DNA of 64,000 nt, taken from the NCBI GenBank assembly GCA_032718475.1, contig JAUCBJ010002396.1, positions 1 through 64,000 on the forward strand, given 5' to 3'. The notes beneath the pieces are model-generated. The model was not told the origin of the DNA. It ran no database searches and saw nothing but the letters and a program-made list of their open reading frames with translations. Made by a program: the position numbers and the translations under genes. Below are positions 1-10,900 of this stretch, in pieces (the stretch's first letter is position 1; each line of letters starts with the position of its first letter). The DNA is from Nemertoderma westbladi. Lineage: Eukaryota; Xenacoelomorpha; Nemertodermatida; Nemertodermatidae.

Positions 1-1352
1 ACTTATAGCACAACATTGCCAATTTGAATTCCACCCGTCTAATAATAGGGAGCCAATGAAGTCGTTTTAGAACGGGAGTTATGTGTTCTTGCTTCTTGAC
101 ACTTTCTAATAGTCGCGCGGCAGAGTTTTGTACATATTGCAGCTTTTTCATATATTTGGCAGGCAATCCATAATAAAGAGAATTATTATTATCCAATTTA
201 CTTGTAATGAAAGCATGTATTAAGATTTCTAAGTCGGGTTTGCAGAGATATCGCTTGATTTTAGATAGGTTCTGAAGATGGTAGAACGAGTCTCGTACAA
301 CATTGGAGATTTGTTTTTTAAAGGTAAGGTGCGAGTCCATGGTGAAACCTATATTTCGTGCGTGATCACTGTTAGATATAAAATCATTTCCAATATTAAC
401 TTTGATGGGGGCAACTTGGTCACCAAATCGTGACTGCAGTAATAGTACCTCGGTTTTATCTGTATTCATTTTTAAAAAATGGTCCTTCATCCAAATTCTT
501 ACATCTCTGAGACAATTTTCGGTTATACTTACAGCATCCACATAATTTATAGGTTTGAATGATATATACAACTGCGTGTCGTCAGCATACAAATGGAGAG
601 AAAGACCGTATTTCCTGATTACCTGTGATAGTGAACGAGTATATATCGAAAAAAAGTAGTGGACCAAGCACTGATCCTTGGGGTAATCCAAACTTAATAT
701 CTTGGTGCTTTGAATAAGACTCCCCAATCCTGACTCCTTGTGTTCGTCCACGGAGATAGGATGTGAACCAGTCCAATGCCGTCCCACGAACCCCAATACA
801 ATTATCCATAATATATATTAGTTTATTGTGATCGACAGTGTCAAATGCCGCACTTAAATCTAATAATATCAGAAGCACTGTTGAGCCACCATCGATTTCA
901 CGCAATATATCGTTGTTGACCTTCAATAAAGCAGTTTCAGTGCCATGGAACTGCCGGTAGGCACTCTGCATTGGCTCATATAAACCATGTAGATTCATAT
1001 GTGTAATTAGCTGCTGTGCTACCGCCCTCTCAACTAGCTTCGATATAAATAATAAGTTAGATAATGGTCGAAAATTCTTAAATATTTCGGGATCCATGCT
1101 GACTTTCTTTAAAACCGGTGTGAGTATAGCCTCCTTTAGTAAATAGGGTACAGTCGCAGTTGTTATAGATAGATTTATTATCAATGTTATGATTGGCAGA
1201 AGCAGATCTATTGATAATTTGAGAACTCGTGTCAGCAATGGGTCATGGGGGCTAGATTTCGATTTCGACTCTTTTATAAGAGTAGCAGTTTCATCCATTG
1301 ACACCTTACGAAAGTCTGTGAGTATTTCAGGCGGAATTGCATCATTGCACAT
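1..1352 (-). pseudogene. LINE ORF2, C-terminal part: reverse transcriptase
   Basis: Reverse transcriptase of the LINE. The fragment opens with NDAIPPEILTDF and SKSKSSPHDPLLTRVLK (RT motif 0/1), then PVLKK...NFRPLSNL, SAYRQFHGTETALL, LDLSAAFDTVDH (first catalytic Asp) and GLPQGSVLGPLLF. A frameshift at about 650 follows. The next frame reads LHLYADD at about 574-590, the catalytic YADD box, and continues to the window edge with LHWLPI-type thumb sequence on the same strand. All main catalytic motifs are present, but the frame is broken. Confidence 0.8.
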
Positions 1353-3379
1353 AGATGGGTCGCCAGCATCAACTCAGGAGGGTCGCCCACAGTAACCGAC
1401 GACTCGGGAGGGTCGCCCGTAGCAACCGTCAACTCGCCCGGCTCGCCCGTAGCAACCATCGACTCGGGAGGGTCGCCCGTAGCAACCATCGACTCGGGAG
1501 GGTCGCCCATAGCAACCATCGACTCGGGAGGGTCGCCCGTACCAACCGTCGACTCGGGAGGGTCGCCCGTAGCAACCGTCGACTCGGGAGGATCGCCCGT
1601 AGCAACCATCGACTCGGGAGGGTCGCCCGTAGCAACCATCGACTCGGGAGGGTCGCCAGTAGCAACCATCGACTCGGGAGGGTCGCCCGTAGCAACCATC
1701 GACTCGGGAGGGTCGCCCGTAGCAACCATCGACTCGGGAGGGTCGCCCGTAGCAACCATCGACTCGGGAGGGTCGCCCGTAGCAACCGTCGACTCGGGAG
1801 GGTCGCCCGTAGCAGCCATTGACTCGGGAGGGTCGCCCGTAGCAACCATCGACTCGGGAGGATCGCCCGTAGCATCCGTCGATTCAGGAGGGTCGCCCGT
1901 AGCAACCATCGACTCGGGAGGGTCGCCCGTAGCAGCCATTGACTCGGGAGGGTCGCCTGTAGCAACCATCGACTCGGGAGGGTCGCCCGTAGCAACCATC
2001 GACTCGGGAGGGTCGCCCGTAGCAACCGTCGACTCGGGAGGGTCGCCCGTAGCAGCCATTGACTCGGGAGGGTCGCCCGTAGCAACCATCGACTCGGGAG
2101 GATCGCCCGTAGCATCCGTCGATTCGGGAGGGTCGCCCGTAGCAACCATCGACTCGGGAGGGTCGCCCGTAGCAGCCATTGACTCGGGAGGGTCGCCTGT
2201 AGCAACCATCGACTCGGGAGGGTCGCCCGTAGCAACCGACGACTCGGGAGGGTCGCCCGTAGCAACCATCGACTCGGGAGGGTCGCCCGTAGCAACCGTC
2301 GACTCGGGAGGGTCGTCCGTAGCAACCATCGACTCGGGAGGGTCACCCGTAGCAACCATCGGCTCGGGAGGGTCGCCCGTAGCAACAATCGACGCGGTAG
2401 GGTCGCCCGTAGCAACCATCGACTCGGGAGGGTCGCCCGTAGCAACCGTCGACTCGGGAGGGTCGCCCGTAGCAACAGTCGACTCGGGAGGGTCGCCCAA
2501 TATATCATCGCGGATATTTGATATTTTATTTTCAAAGAAATTTATGAATGCATTTGCCAACAATTTATCATCATCATGTGATGGGAAAACGTTTTTATTA
2601 TTGCGGTGTAGAATTTTATTAATAACTGTGAAAAGCGTCTTTTGATCACCAAAATTAGTTTTTATGAGGTTGCTATAGTACTCTTCCTTGGCAGCGACAA
2701 TAATTTCAGAGACCACATTACATTGTTGACGATATGCAATACAATCTATTGCAAGTTTTGACTTCCGATATCTGCGCTCTAGTTGGCGTCGTTTTCTTTT
2801 TTCAATTGTAATGTCATTAGTATACCATTTAGCATTAGGGTGTTTAATGGTAGTCTTTTCCACTACTGGGACATGATTGTTAAATATATTACTCAGAGTA
2901 TCATTGTATAAATCGGTGAGCTCGGTAATGTTCATCTCCGAGTGCGATTCCTCTGCACAAAGAGGTGACCGCGCCACGTCACCCAAGAACATATCCAAAT
3001 CAAATTTTTTCATGTTCCTGAAAGAAATCTTTCCGATTTGTACTTCAGGTTTGTTAATGTTAATGTTGAAATATATCGCAAAGTGGTCAGATAGACCGAT
3101 ATTTCGCACACTTACATTCTTAATAATGTGGTCGTCATCTGTCGTAGTTAGAACCAGATCTAAAGTATGACCTTTTATGTGTGTTGGTTCATGGACCCAT
3201 TGTTGGAGCCCAAAACAGTTTATTACATCCAAGAATTCGCCAGCTTCTTTATCATTCAATACATCAACATGGAAATTAAAATCTCCCAAGATGACTAAAC
3301 GTCCAGGTAGAATAATTATACATTGTAGAAGTTCTGCAAATTCTTCAAAAAACAATGAAGCTGTGAACCCGTTGGGCAC
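1353..3379 (-). pseudogene. LINE ORF2, middle part: rest of endonuclease, linker, GDPPES repeat
   Basis: This picks up the endonuclease after the frameshift. VILGDFNFHVD gives the catalytic GDFN, HTLDLVLT precedes the last strand, and LSDHFAIYF gives the terminal SDH motif. A basic linker of about 150 residues follows (KRKRRQLERRYRKSK), with the conserved segment LANAFINFFENKI that normally leads straight into the RT domain. Here 37 in-frame copies of GDPPESMVAT are inserted at that point. The frame is lost again just past the array, in a short partial unit, before the RT begins. Confidence 0.75.
1381..2490. repeat. 30-bp minisatellite, 37 units, inside LINE ORF2
   Basis: Units start every 30 bp from 1381 with GGTCGCCCGTAGCAACC and end GACTCGGGAG. 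The 1,110 bp divide exactly into 37 units with substitutions but no net indels. Because 30 is a multiple of three, all frames stay open; in the LINE frame (minus) it reads GDPPESMVAT. Confidence 0.97.
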
Positions 3380-3384
3380 GTTCG

Positions 3385-4891
3385 GTAAATAATTAGCAGT
3401 CTAATTACAGTCCCGCAATGCACAAATGTTAGTTCAGTGTAATCGAAAGTTAAGTAGTAAAACTTACATTCGTGTTGTTTTAGTCGAAGGATTTCTTTCG
3501 ATATGCAAGCAACACCACCCCCTGGTATTACACCTCTAGGTTTGTGCTTCAGTGTATATCCCATGGGACAGATTTCTCCAATGGCAATATTGTCGCTAAA
3601 ATTCCCTTTAAGCCAGGCCTCAGTGACAGCCATTATATCTATATTGCCATCAACAATATAATCATTTAATACTGCAGCTTTATTATTTATAGAACGCGCA
3701 TTATATAAGCAAATACTTAATAGAGTTGGATCAAGTACAGCAAACTCTTTTGGGTCCGTAATAGTGGAAGAAGCTGTGGGTAGTCTGTGGGGAGCTGTGG
3801 GGATAACATAGTCCCTTTGGGGAACGCAGTCGATTCGGGGGGCCCTGGGGGGGAACGCAGTATTTAACTGGGTCCCTGGGGGGAACGCAGTCGATGGCGG
3901 GGTCCCTGGGGGGAATACAGTCGTTAACGGGGTCCCTGGGGGGAACGCAGTCGATGGCGGGGTCCCTGGGCGGAACGCAGTCGATGGCGGGGTCCCTTGG
4001 GGGAACGCAGTTGATGGCGGGGTCCCTGGGCGGAACGCAGTCGATGGCGAGGTCCCTTGGGGGAACGCAGTTGATGGTGGGGTCCCTGGGGGGAACGCAG
4101 TCGATGGCGGGGTCCCTGGGCGGAACGCAGTCGATGGCGGGGTCCCTTGGGGGAACGCAGTTGATGGCGGGGTCCCTGGGCGGAACGCAGTCGATGGCGA
4201 GGTCCCTTGGGGGAACGCAGTTGATGGTGGGGTCCCTGGGGGGAACGCAGTCGATGGCGGGGTCCCTGGGCGGAACGCAGTCGCTGGCGGGGTCCCTTGG
4301 GGGAACGCAGTTGATGGCGGGGTCCCTGGGCGGAACACAGTCGATGGCGAGGTCCCTTGGGGGAACGCAGTTGATGGTGGGGTCCCTGGGGGGAACGCAG
4401 TCGATGGCAGGGTCCCTGGGCGGAACGCAGTCGATGTCGGGGTCCCTTGGGGGAACGCAGTTGATGGTGGGGTCCCTTGGGGGAACGCAGTTGATGGTGG
4501 GGTCCCTGGGCGGAACGCAGTCGATGGCGGGGTCCCTTGGGGGAACGCAGTTGATGGTGGGGTCCCTGAGGGGAACGCAGTCGATCGCAGGGTCCCTGGG
4601 CGGAACGCAGTCGATGTCGGGGTCCCTTGGGGGAACGCAGTTGATGGTGGGGTCCCTTGGTGGAACGCAGTTGATGGTGGGGTCCCTGGGCGGAACGCAG
4701 TCGATGGCGGGGTCCCTTGGGGGAACGCAGTTGATGGTGGGGTCCCTGAGGGGAACGCAGTCAATGGCAGGGTCCCTGGGCGGAACGCAGTCGATGGCGG
4801 GGTCCCTTGGGGGGGACGCAGTTGATGGTGGGGTCCCTGGGGGGAACGCAGTCGATGGCAGGGTCCCTGGGGGGGACGCAGTCGATGGCGG
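3385..4891 (-). pseudogene. LINE ORF2, N-terminal part: tandem PPSTAF repeat plus start of endonuclease
   Basis: After about 35 copies of a ten-residue repeat (PPSTAFPQGT and variants), the frame enters an endonuclease/exonuclease/phosphatase domain. Visible are LLSICLYNARSINNKA (the N-terminal N of the fold) and IMAVTEAWL (the catalytic E in the TETWL-type motif). The frame is lost by a one-base shift near 3385-3400, just after the segment RLLIIY; the continuation is in another frame. A 31-bp repeat unit at 4801-4831 breaks the frame upstream. The repeat is not a feature of the LINE family as I know it and looks like a later expansion. Confidence 0.75.
3841..4891. repeat. 30-bp minisatellite, about 35 units, inside LINE ORF2
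   Basis: Units begin GGTCCCTGGG and end GCAGTCGATGGCGG. Thirty-two units are phase-locked from 3841 to 4800, then one 31-bp unit (an extra G at 4801-4831), then two more. Two unit types (CTGGGCGG and CTTGGGGG) partly alternate, which suggests expansion by dimers. The plus strand has many G runs of 3-6 and could form G-quadruplexes. Confidence 0.97.
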
Positions 4892-5106
4892 GGTCGCTAG
4901 CTGTTCTATGATCTGCTGTCAATCCACCTGCGAAGCAGATGAATTTCGTGTCGCTACGTTTCCGGAATTATGTTGAGATCGGTTGATAGTTCGGGATCGG
5001 TGGATATTCCGGGAAGTAGACTGAGCATATGTCCGGGGTGTCTCGATAACAGACTCGTTTTCACCCACCTTAACATTAACTGTAACAGGCGAGTTCTTAT
5101 TAGTTA

Positions 5107-6179
5107 TTATGTTAACTTCTTAAGAGTCGATGCGTCTACAACCTCGTTACGGAAAATAATCCAATGTTTGTCCGGGTCTGTCAGTATTAAATCTCGGCGC
5201 AGTTGGCGCAATTGAAATTGCAGAGTACTTTCAGCACGAGTGAAGTCTGGTGATATATAAACGTTTTTATAACATCCGTTACGAAGTCCCCGAGATTTAT
5301 TTAGTAGTACTTTTCGTTTCTCCAAGGGTAGAGTTACTACTAGAGTCTGTGCACCAGTGTTACCGCGCCCCACCACAGCGGCCCTTCTCTTTGTCGTTAT
5401 CTCTGATTTGATAAGTTCGATACCTAGTGAGTTCGCGATATTGATAACTTGTTGGACGTCGGTGTCACTTTCTTTTGGCTCCACCCCTTTAATAACTATG
5501 TTCGACTTCCGGCGATGCTGCTCTGCCTCCTCATCCTTAATCTGCTGCGATAGGACGGCGACATTGGAAGCGGGTGCCGTCCGTTTCCTCTGAGAGCGGT
5601 TAGTTACTTTTTTCCAGGTTGCCTCGTCGGAAGTGCCAACTTCTGATTGATCAACTTCTGCGGTCAACTGGTTATTTACAAGATATTGCTTAATTTCTTC
5701 AGATTTTCGATCGTGGCTTTCGATGTGATTGTTGAGATCTCTTTGTAATTCAGAAGCGGAGTCACGAAGTAACTCCCTCACTTGCTCTCGGTCAGTGGCG
5801 TCGTTGTCCAGGCGGTCATGAAGCAGCCCGAGTTCAGATTCAAGTCTTGATTGTAAGTCCTTCATCTCACCCCTAAGTTGCGAGATATGTTTTGCTACGC
5901 ATTTACCGCAATAGAACTGCACTACCCCGAAATTTGTCTCAGGTTTAGTTATAACTGTAACTGAAATCTCACATGAACTTCCGGAACACTCAACCTCTAT
6001 TTCCTCTAGTCCATCTCGACGACTCTCAGGTGTCTGGCCGATTTACCGTTCTTTTTGTTAGCGGTAGAGGGGATCAGTTGTTGCCCCTTTTTTCCCGTTA
6101 AACTTTGTCGTCTGTCAGCTCCATGGGGCTGAGCTCTTTTCTCCGGTTGCGTTGAGGATGAGGATGATGACAACATCAT
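5107..6179 (-). pseudogene. LINE ORF1: degenerate zinc-finger / coiled-coil nucleic-acid-binding protein
   Basis: ORF1 proteins of this LINE group bind the element RNA. The first part (6179 to 6006) opens with two ATGs and a serine run. The frame then shifts near 6040, and the main frame runs to a stop at 5107. Its start is Cys-poor (EVECSGSSCEI) and ends in the FYCGKC pair, which resembles the C-terminus of a PHD-type finger that has lost Cys residues. A heptad-like coiled coil follows (ISQLRGEMKDLQ and on), then a basic linker and a conserved globular part beginning NIVIKGVEP, similar in layout to the RRM-like region of LINE ORF1 proteins. GTG, not ATG, opens the long uninterrupted stretch at 5922, so that is not a real start. 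Confidence 0.7.
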
Positions 6180-6232
6180 AAATTTGCGCAAATAAAAATA
6201 CAATAGTCAACAATAGTTATTCACCATTAAAA

Positions 6233-6512
6233 AAGTAAAGTAAAAGTAAATTTTCTTCGGCCGCTAGGCCAGGGATTACGCACAAAGTCTGACGACTTAT
6301 TTCCAGTGCGGTCCCCCCAGAACTTTACTCCCCAGAGGAAACTCCAGTACTCATTTAGCTACCACTTAAGGATGCAAGGCAGAGATGCGCCCTGGCTGGT
6401 CCCTTTAAAGCATTCGTGCCGAAACGAAAACTGCCCTGGCCCATGTGAGGATCGAACCCACGACCTACGGGAGATGTGAATTCAATGCAACCACTACACC
6501 AAGGTGGAACCC
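6233..6512 (-). mobile_element. tRNA-derived SINE
   Basis: On the minus strand from about 6512 there is a tRNA-like head with a box A (TTGGTGTAGTGG) and a box B (GGTTCGATCC) about 36 bp apart, an internal Pol III promoter. An unrelated body of about 200 bp follows, ending in a TTTACTTTTACTTTAC-type tail. CATTAA flanks both ends and may be a short target duplication. The head resembles tRNA-Glu-like SINE heads, but the source tRNA is not certain. Confidence 0.65.
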
Positions 6513-6674
6513 ATTAATAATTATTAATTAAAATTATGTTATTAAATAATATCAGTATCAGTATAAGTATTATAAGTTATTATAAGTATTATTAAATATC
6601 AATATCAGTATGCAGTGTAGTGGTGAAAATGGAACGCACACGCAAGTATTTATAGGTGACAGAGTGAAGAATCA

Positions 6675-6870
6675 ATTTATCACCCGCGTGAAAAACATTT
6701 ATCACCCGGGTGAAAAACATTTATCACCCGGGTGAAAAACATTTATCACCCGGGTGAAAAACATTTATCACCCGGGTAAAAAACATTTATCACCCGGGTG
6801 AAAAACATTTATCACCCGAATGAAAAACATTTATCACCCGGGTGAAAAACATTTATCACCCGGGTGAAAA
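6675..6870. repeat. 22-bp minisatellite with palindromic core, about 9 units
   Basis: Units of about 22 bp read AACATTTATCACCCGGGTGA. The core TCACCCGGGTGA is a perfect 12-bp palindrome in most units; a few units are mutated (CACCCGCGTG, CACCCGAATG, CCGGGTAA). Confidence 0.93.
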
Positions 6871-7063
6871 ATATTTGAATGTTTAACTATTGACTTTTGT
6901 TTATTGTTTTGGTTAGAATAACATGCCACAATAACGTGATCCTGTCCCTTAATTGATTAATAAGATTAATCGAGATATTAATTCGCCAAGAGTGAATCTG
7001 GATCAAAATCAGCTTTATTCGATATTATTTATAAGGAAACTAACTACATGTGTTCAGAGTTCT

Positions 7064-7110
7064 GTTGTTTTTCACCCGGGTGATAAATGTTTTTCACCCG
7101 GGTTAAAAAG
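7064..7110. repeat. Two outlying copies of the 22-bp palindromic unit, inverted
   Basis: TTCACCCGGGTGATAAATG and a second TTCACCCGGG lie about 200 bp from the main array and read in the opposite direction, so the two sets could pair as an inverted repeat. Confidence 0.85.
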
Positions 7111-7900
7111 AATTTAAAGAATGGAAATAATTGGCCGCAATCAGCCACTGTATAGTAAACTGTGTACAGTTTAATATTAAATTAATCAGTTACGCATTAG
7201 CATTTATTAAATAGTTAATATATTTGGCTACAATCGATAGTCAAGCAGATGGCAGATCACATGATGTATATTAATACCAGTACCAGTATTGCTGTACTGG
7301 TGTACAGCTGTAATAGACTAGTACTCTTTAGCGAGGCTCTCTCCACTTGCCAAGCCTTAATAATACATCATAACTCTACATCATTACATCAATACTACAA
7401 CTATATATATAACATATCTCCATTGTTATGGAAGTGCTCATGGGTGATAGGGAATTGTGGCGGCGCAATTTTGTCGACAAGCCGGCACAGCATTCTTAAA
7501 AATGCAGCTGCAATGCAGCATGCATCCTAGTAGTAGAATGGAAGTGCGGAGAAATTTAGTTTGTAGAATGTTGGGTTTGTGATGCCCGCGAAAAAAATAA
7601 AAAATAAATAAACTGGAGTGAATTCCATAACCGAAACATTTATTATCAATATGTTGCCCGAAATAGATAGTGACAATGTGTTGGCAAGCTGTATTTTTTG
7701 AGGTGTTTCGAGGTTGAAGCCGAGACTATAACCACTAGGCCACAGGTTCTTGAGATATTGAGTATTAATTTCAAAGCCAGCTGCCATTTTATAAAGAGGG
7801 GTAAAGACCCCTACATCCCTTCCTATAATAAAAGCCCGTAATAGAGACAGACATGTTATGAGAGAATACATTTAATTTTATAGAATCATGGGAATTTTAA
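7111..7900. other. Non-coding spacer with one RTE scrap
   Basis: Apart from the RTE 3' scrap at 7438-7537, I see no gene. A 114-codon open frame on the minus strand at 7527-7871 has no recognisable domain. Confidence 0.5.
7438..7537 (+). mobile_element. RTE LINE 3'-end fragment
   Basis: About 100 bp matching the last codons and 3' tail of the RTE family in this window: GGTGATAGGGAATTGTGG, the stop, then AATGCAGCTGCAATGCAGCATG and a short TAG-repeat tail. It is severely 5' truncated. Confidence 0.85.
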
Positions 7901-10900
7901 GTGACTTATTGGGTAAGTGACTTATTGGGTAAGTGACTCATTGGGTAAGTGACTTATTGGGTAAGTGACTTATTGGGTAAGTGACTTATTGGGTAAGTGA
8001 CTTATTGGGTAAGTGACTTATTGGGTAAGTGACTTATTGGGTAAGTGACTTATTGGGTAAGTGACTTATTGGGTAAGTGACTTATTGGGTAAGTGACTTA
8101 TTGAGTAAGTGACTTATTGGGTAAGTGACTTATTGAGTAAGTGACTTATTGGGTAAGTGACTTATTGGGTAAGTGACTTATTGGGTAAGCAACTTATTGG
8201 GTAAGCAACTTATTGGGTAAGTGACTTATTGGGTAAGTGACTTATTGGGTAAGTGACTTATTGGGTAAGTGACTTATTGAGTAAGTGACTTATTGGGTAA
8301 GTGACTTATTGGGTAAGTGACTTATTGGGTAAGAGACTTATTGGGTAAGTGACTTATTGGGTAAGTGACTTATTGGGTAAGCAACTTATTGGGTAAGCAA
8401 CTTATTGGGTAAGTGACTTATTGGGTAAGTGACTTATTGGGTAAGTGACTTATTGGGTAAGTGACTTATTGAGTAAGTGACTTATTGGGTAAGTGACTTA
8501 TTGGGTAAGTGACTTATTGGGTAAGTGACTTATTGGGTAAGTGACTTATTGGGTAAGTGACTTATTGGGTAAGTGACTTATTGGGTAAGTGACTTATTGG
8601 GTAAGTGACTTATTGGGTAAGTGACTTATTGGGTAAGTGACTTATTGGGTAAGTGACTTATTGGGTAAGTGACTTATTGGGTAAGTGACTTATTGGGTAA
8701 GTGACTTATTGGGTAAGTGACTTATTGGGTAAGTGACTTATTGGGTAAGTGACTTATTGGGTAAGTGACTTATTGGGTAAGTGACTTATTGGGTAAGTGA
8801 CTTATTGGGTAAGTGACTTATTGGGTAAGTGACTTATTGGGTAAGTGACTTATTGGGTAAGTGACTTATTGGGTAAGTGACTTATTGGGTAAGTGACTTA
8901 TTGGGTAAGTGACTTATTGGGTAAGTGACTTATTGGGTAAGTGACTTATTGGGTAAGCAACTTATTGGGTAAGTGACTTATTGCGTAAGTGACTTATTGG
9001 GTAAGTGACTTATTGCGTAAGTGACTTATTGGGTAAGTGACTTATTGGGTAAGTGACTTATTGGGTAAGTGACTTATTGGGTAAGTGACTTATTGGGTAA
9101 GTGACTTATTGAGTAAGTGACTTATTGGGTAAGAGACTTATTGGGTAAGTGACTTATTGGGTAAGTGACTTATTGGGTAAGTGACTTATTGGGTAAGTGA
9201 CTTATTGGGTAAGTGACTTATTGGGTAAGTGACTTATTGGGTAAGTGACTTATTGGGTAAGCAACTTATTGGGTAAGTGACTTATTGGGTAAGTGACTTA
9301 TTGGGTAAGTGACTTATTGGGTAAGTGACTTATTGGGTAAGTGACGTAGTGGGTAAGTGACTTATTGGGTAAGTGACTTATTGGGTAAGTGACTTATTGG
9401 GTAAGTGACTTATTGGGTAAGTGACTTATTGGGTAAGTGACTTATTGGGTAAGTGACTTATTGGGTAAGTGACTTATTGGGTAAGTGACTTATTGAGTAA
9501 GTGACTTATTGGGTAAGTGACTTATTGAGTAAGTGACTTATTGGGTAAGTGACTTATTGGGTAAGTGACTTATTGAGTAAGTGACTTATTGGGTAAGTGA
9601 CTTATTGGGTAAGTGACTTATTGGGTAAGTGACTTATTGAGTAAGTGACTTATTGGGTAAGTGACTTATTGAGTAAGTGACTTATTGGGTAAGTGACTTA
9701 TTGGGTAAGTGACTTATTGGGTAAGTGACTTATTGGGTAAGTGACTTATTGGGTAAGTGACTTATTGGGTAAGTGACTTATTGGGTAAGTGACTTATTGG
9801 GTAAGTGACTTATTGGGTAAGTGACTTATTGGGTAAGTGACTTATTGGGTAAGTGACTTATTGGGTAAGTGACTTATTGGGTAAGTGACTTATTGGGTAA
9901 GTGACTTATTGGGTAAGTGACTTATTGGGTAAGTGACTTATTGGGTAAGTGACTTATTGGGTAAGTGACTTATTGGGTAAGTGACTTATTGGGTAAGTGA
10001 CTTATTGGGTAAGTGACTTATTGGGTAAGTGACTTATTGGGTAAGTGACTTATTGGGTAAGTGACTTATTGGGTAAGTGACTTATTGGGTAAGTGACTTA
10101 TTGGGTAAGTGACTTATTGGGTAAGTGACTTATTGGGTAAGTGACTTATTGGGTAAGTGACTTATTGGGTAAGTGACTTATTGGGTAAGTGACTTATTGG
10201 GTAAGTGACTTATTGGGTAAGTGACTTATTGGGTAAGTGACTTATTGGGTAAGTGACTTATTGGGTAAGTGACTTATTGGGTAAGTGACTTATTGAGTAA
10301 GTGACTTATTGGGTAAGTGACTTATTGGGTAAGTGACTTATTGGGTAAGTGACTTATTGGGTAAGTGACTTATTGGGTAAGTGACTTATTGGGTAAGTGA
10401 CTTATTGGGTAAGTGACTTATTGGGTAAGTGACTTATTGGGTAAGTGACTTATTGGGTAAGTGACTTATTGGGTAAGCAACTTATTGGGTAAGTGACTTA
10501 TTGGGTAAGTGACTTATTGGGTAAGCGACTTATTGGGTAAGTGACTTATTGGGTAAGTGACTTATTGGGTAAGTGACTTATTGGGTAAGTGACTTATTGG
10601 GTAAGTGACTTATTGGGTAAGTGACTTATTGGGTAAGTGACTTATTGGGTAAGTGACTTATTGGGTAAGTGACTTATTGGGTAAGTGACTTATTGGGTAA
10701 GTGACTTATTGGGTAAGTGACTTATTGGGTAAGTGACTTATTGGGTAAGTGACTTATTGGGTAAGTGACTTATTGGGTAAGTGACTTATTGGGTAAGTGA
10801 CTCATTGGGTAAGTGACTTATTGGGTAAGTGACTTATTGGGTAAGTGACTTATTGGGTAAGTGACTTATTGGGTAAGTGACTTATTGGGTAAGTGACTTA

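Larger units (their letters stand above)
1..6179 (-). mobile_element. CR1/L2-like LINE (non-LTR retrotransposon), decayed, 3' end outside window
   Basis: The minus strand reads, in order, a coiled-coil ORF1, then an ORF2 with an apurinic endonuclease domain and a reverse transcriptase. That order and the RT motifs (LDLSAAFDTVDH, GLPQGSVLGP, YADD) fit the CR1/L2/Jockey group; I lean to CR1/L2 but cannot place the clade. The reading frame breaks at about 6040, 4815, 3390, 1350 and 650, so the copy is dead. The copy runs off the left edge, so its 3' UTR is unseen. Two 30-bp tandem arrays lie inside ORF2. The 5' boundary is taken at the first plausible ATG pair of ORF1; a SINE lies just upstream. 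Confidence 0.85.

Noticed and set aside
1381-2535. Minus-strand frame LLRATLPSRW... and plus-strand frame RLGRVARSNH...
   Set aside because: Other frames of the 30-bp array. Only the GDPPES frame continues the LINE ORF2.
3894-4976. Plus-strand ORF AGSLGGTQSM..., which resembles a low-complexity structural protein
   Set aside because: Shadow of the second 30-bp array; the LINE frame is on the minus strand.
7527-7871. 114-codon minus-strand ORF
   Set aside because: No domain, no splice context, AT-rich composition, and it lies between a mobile-element scrap and a satellite.
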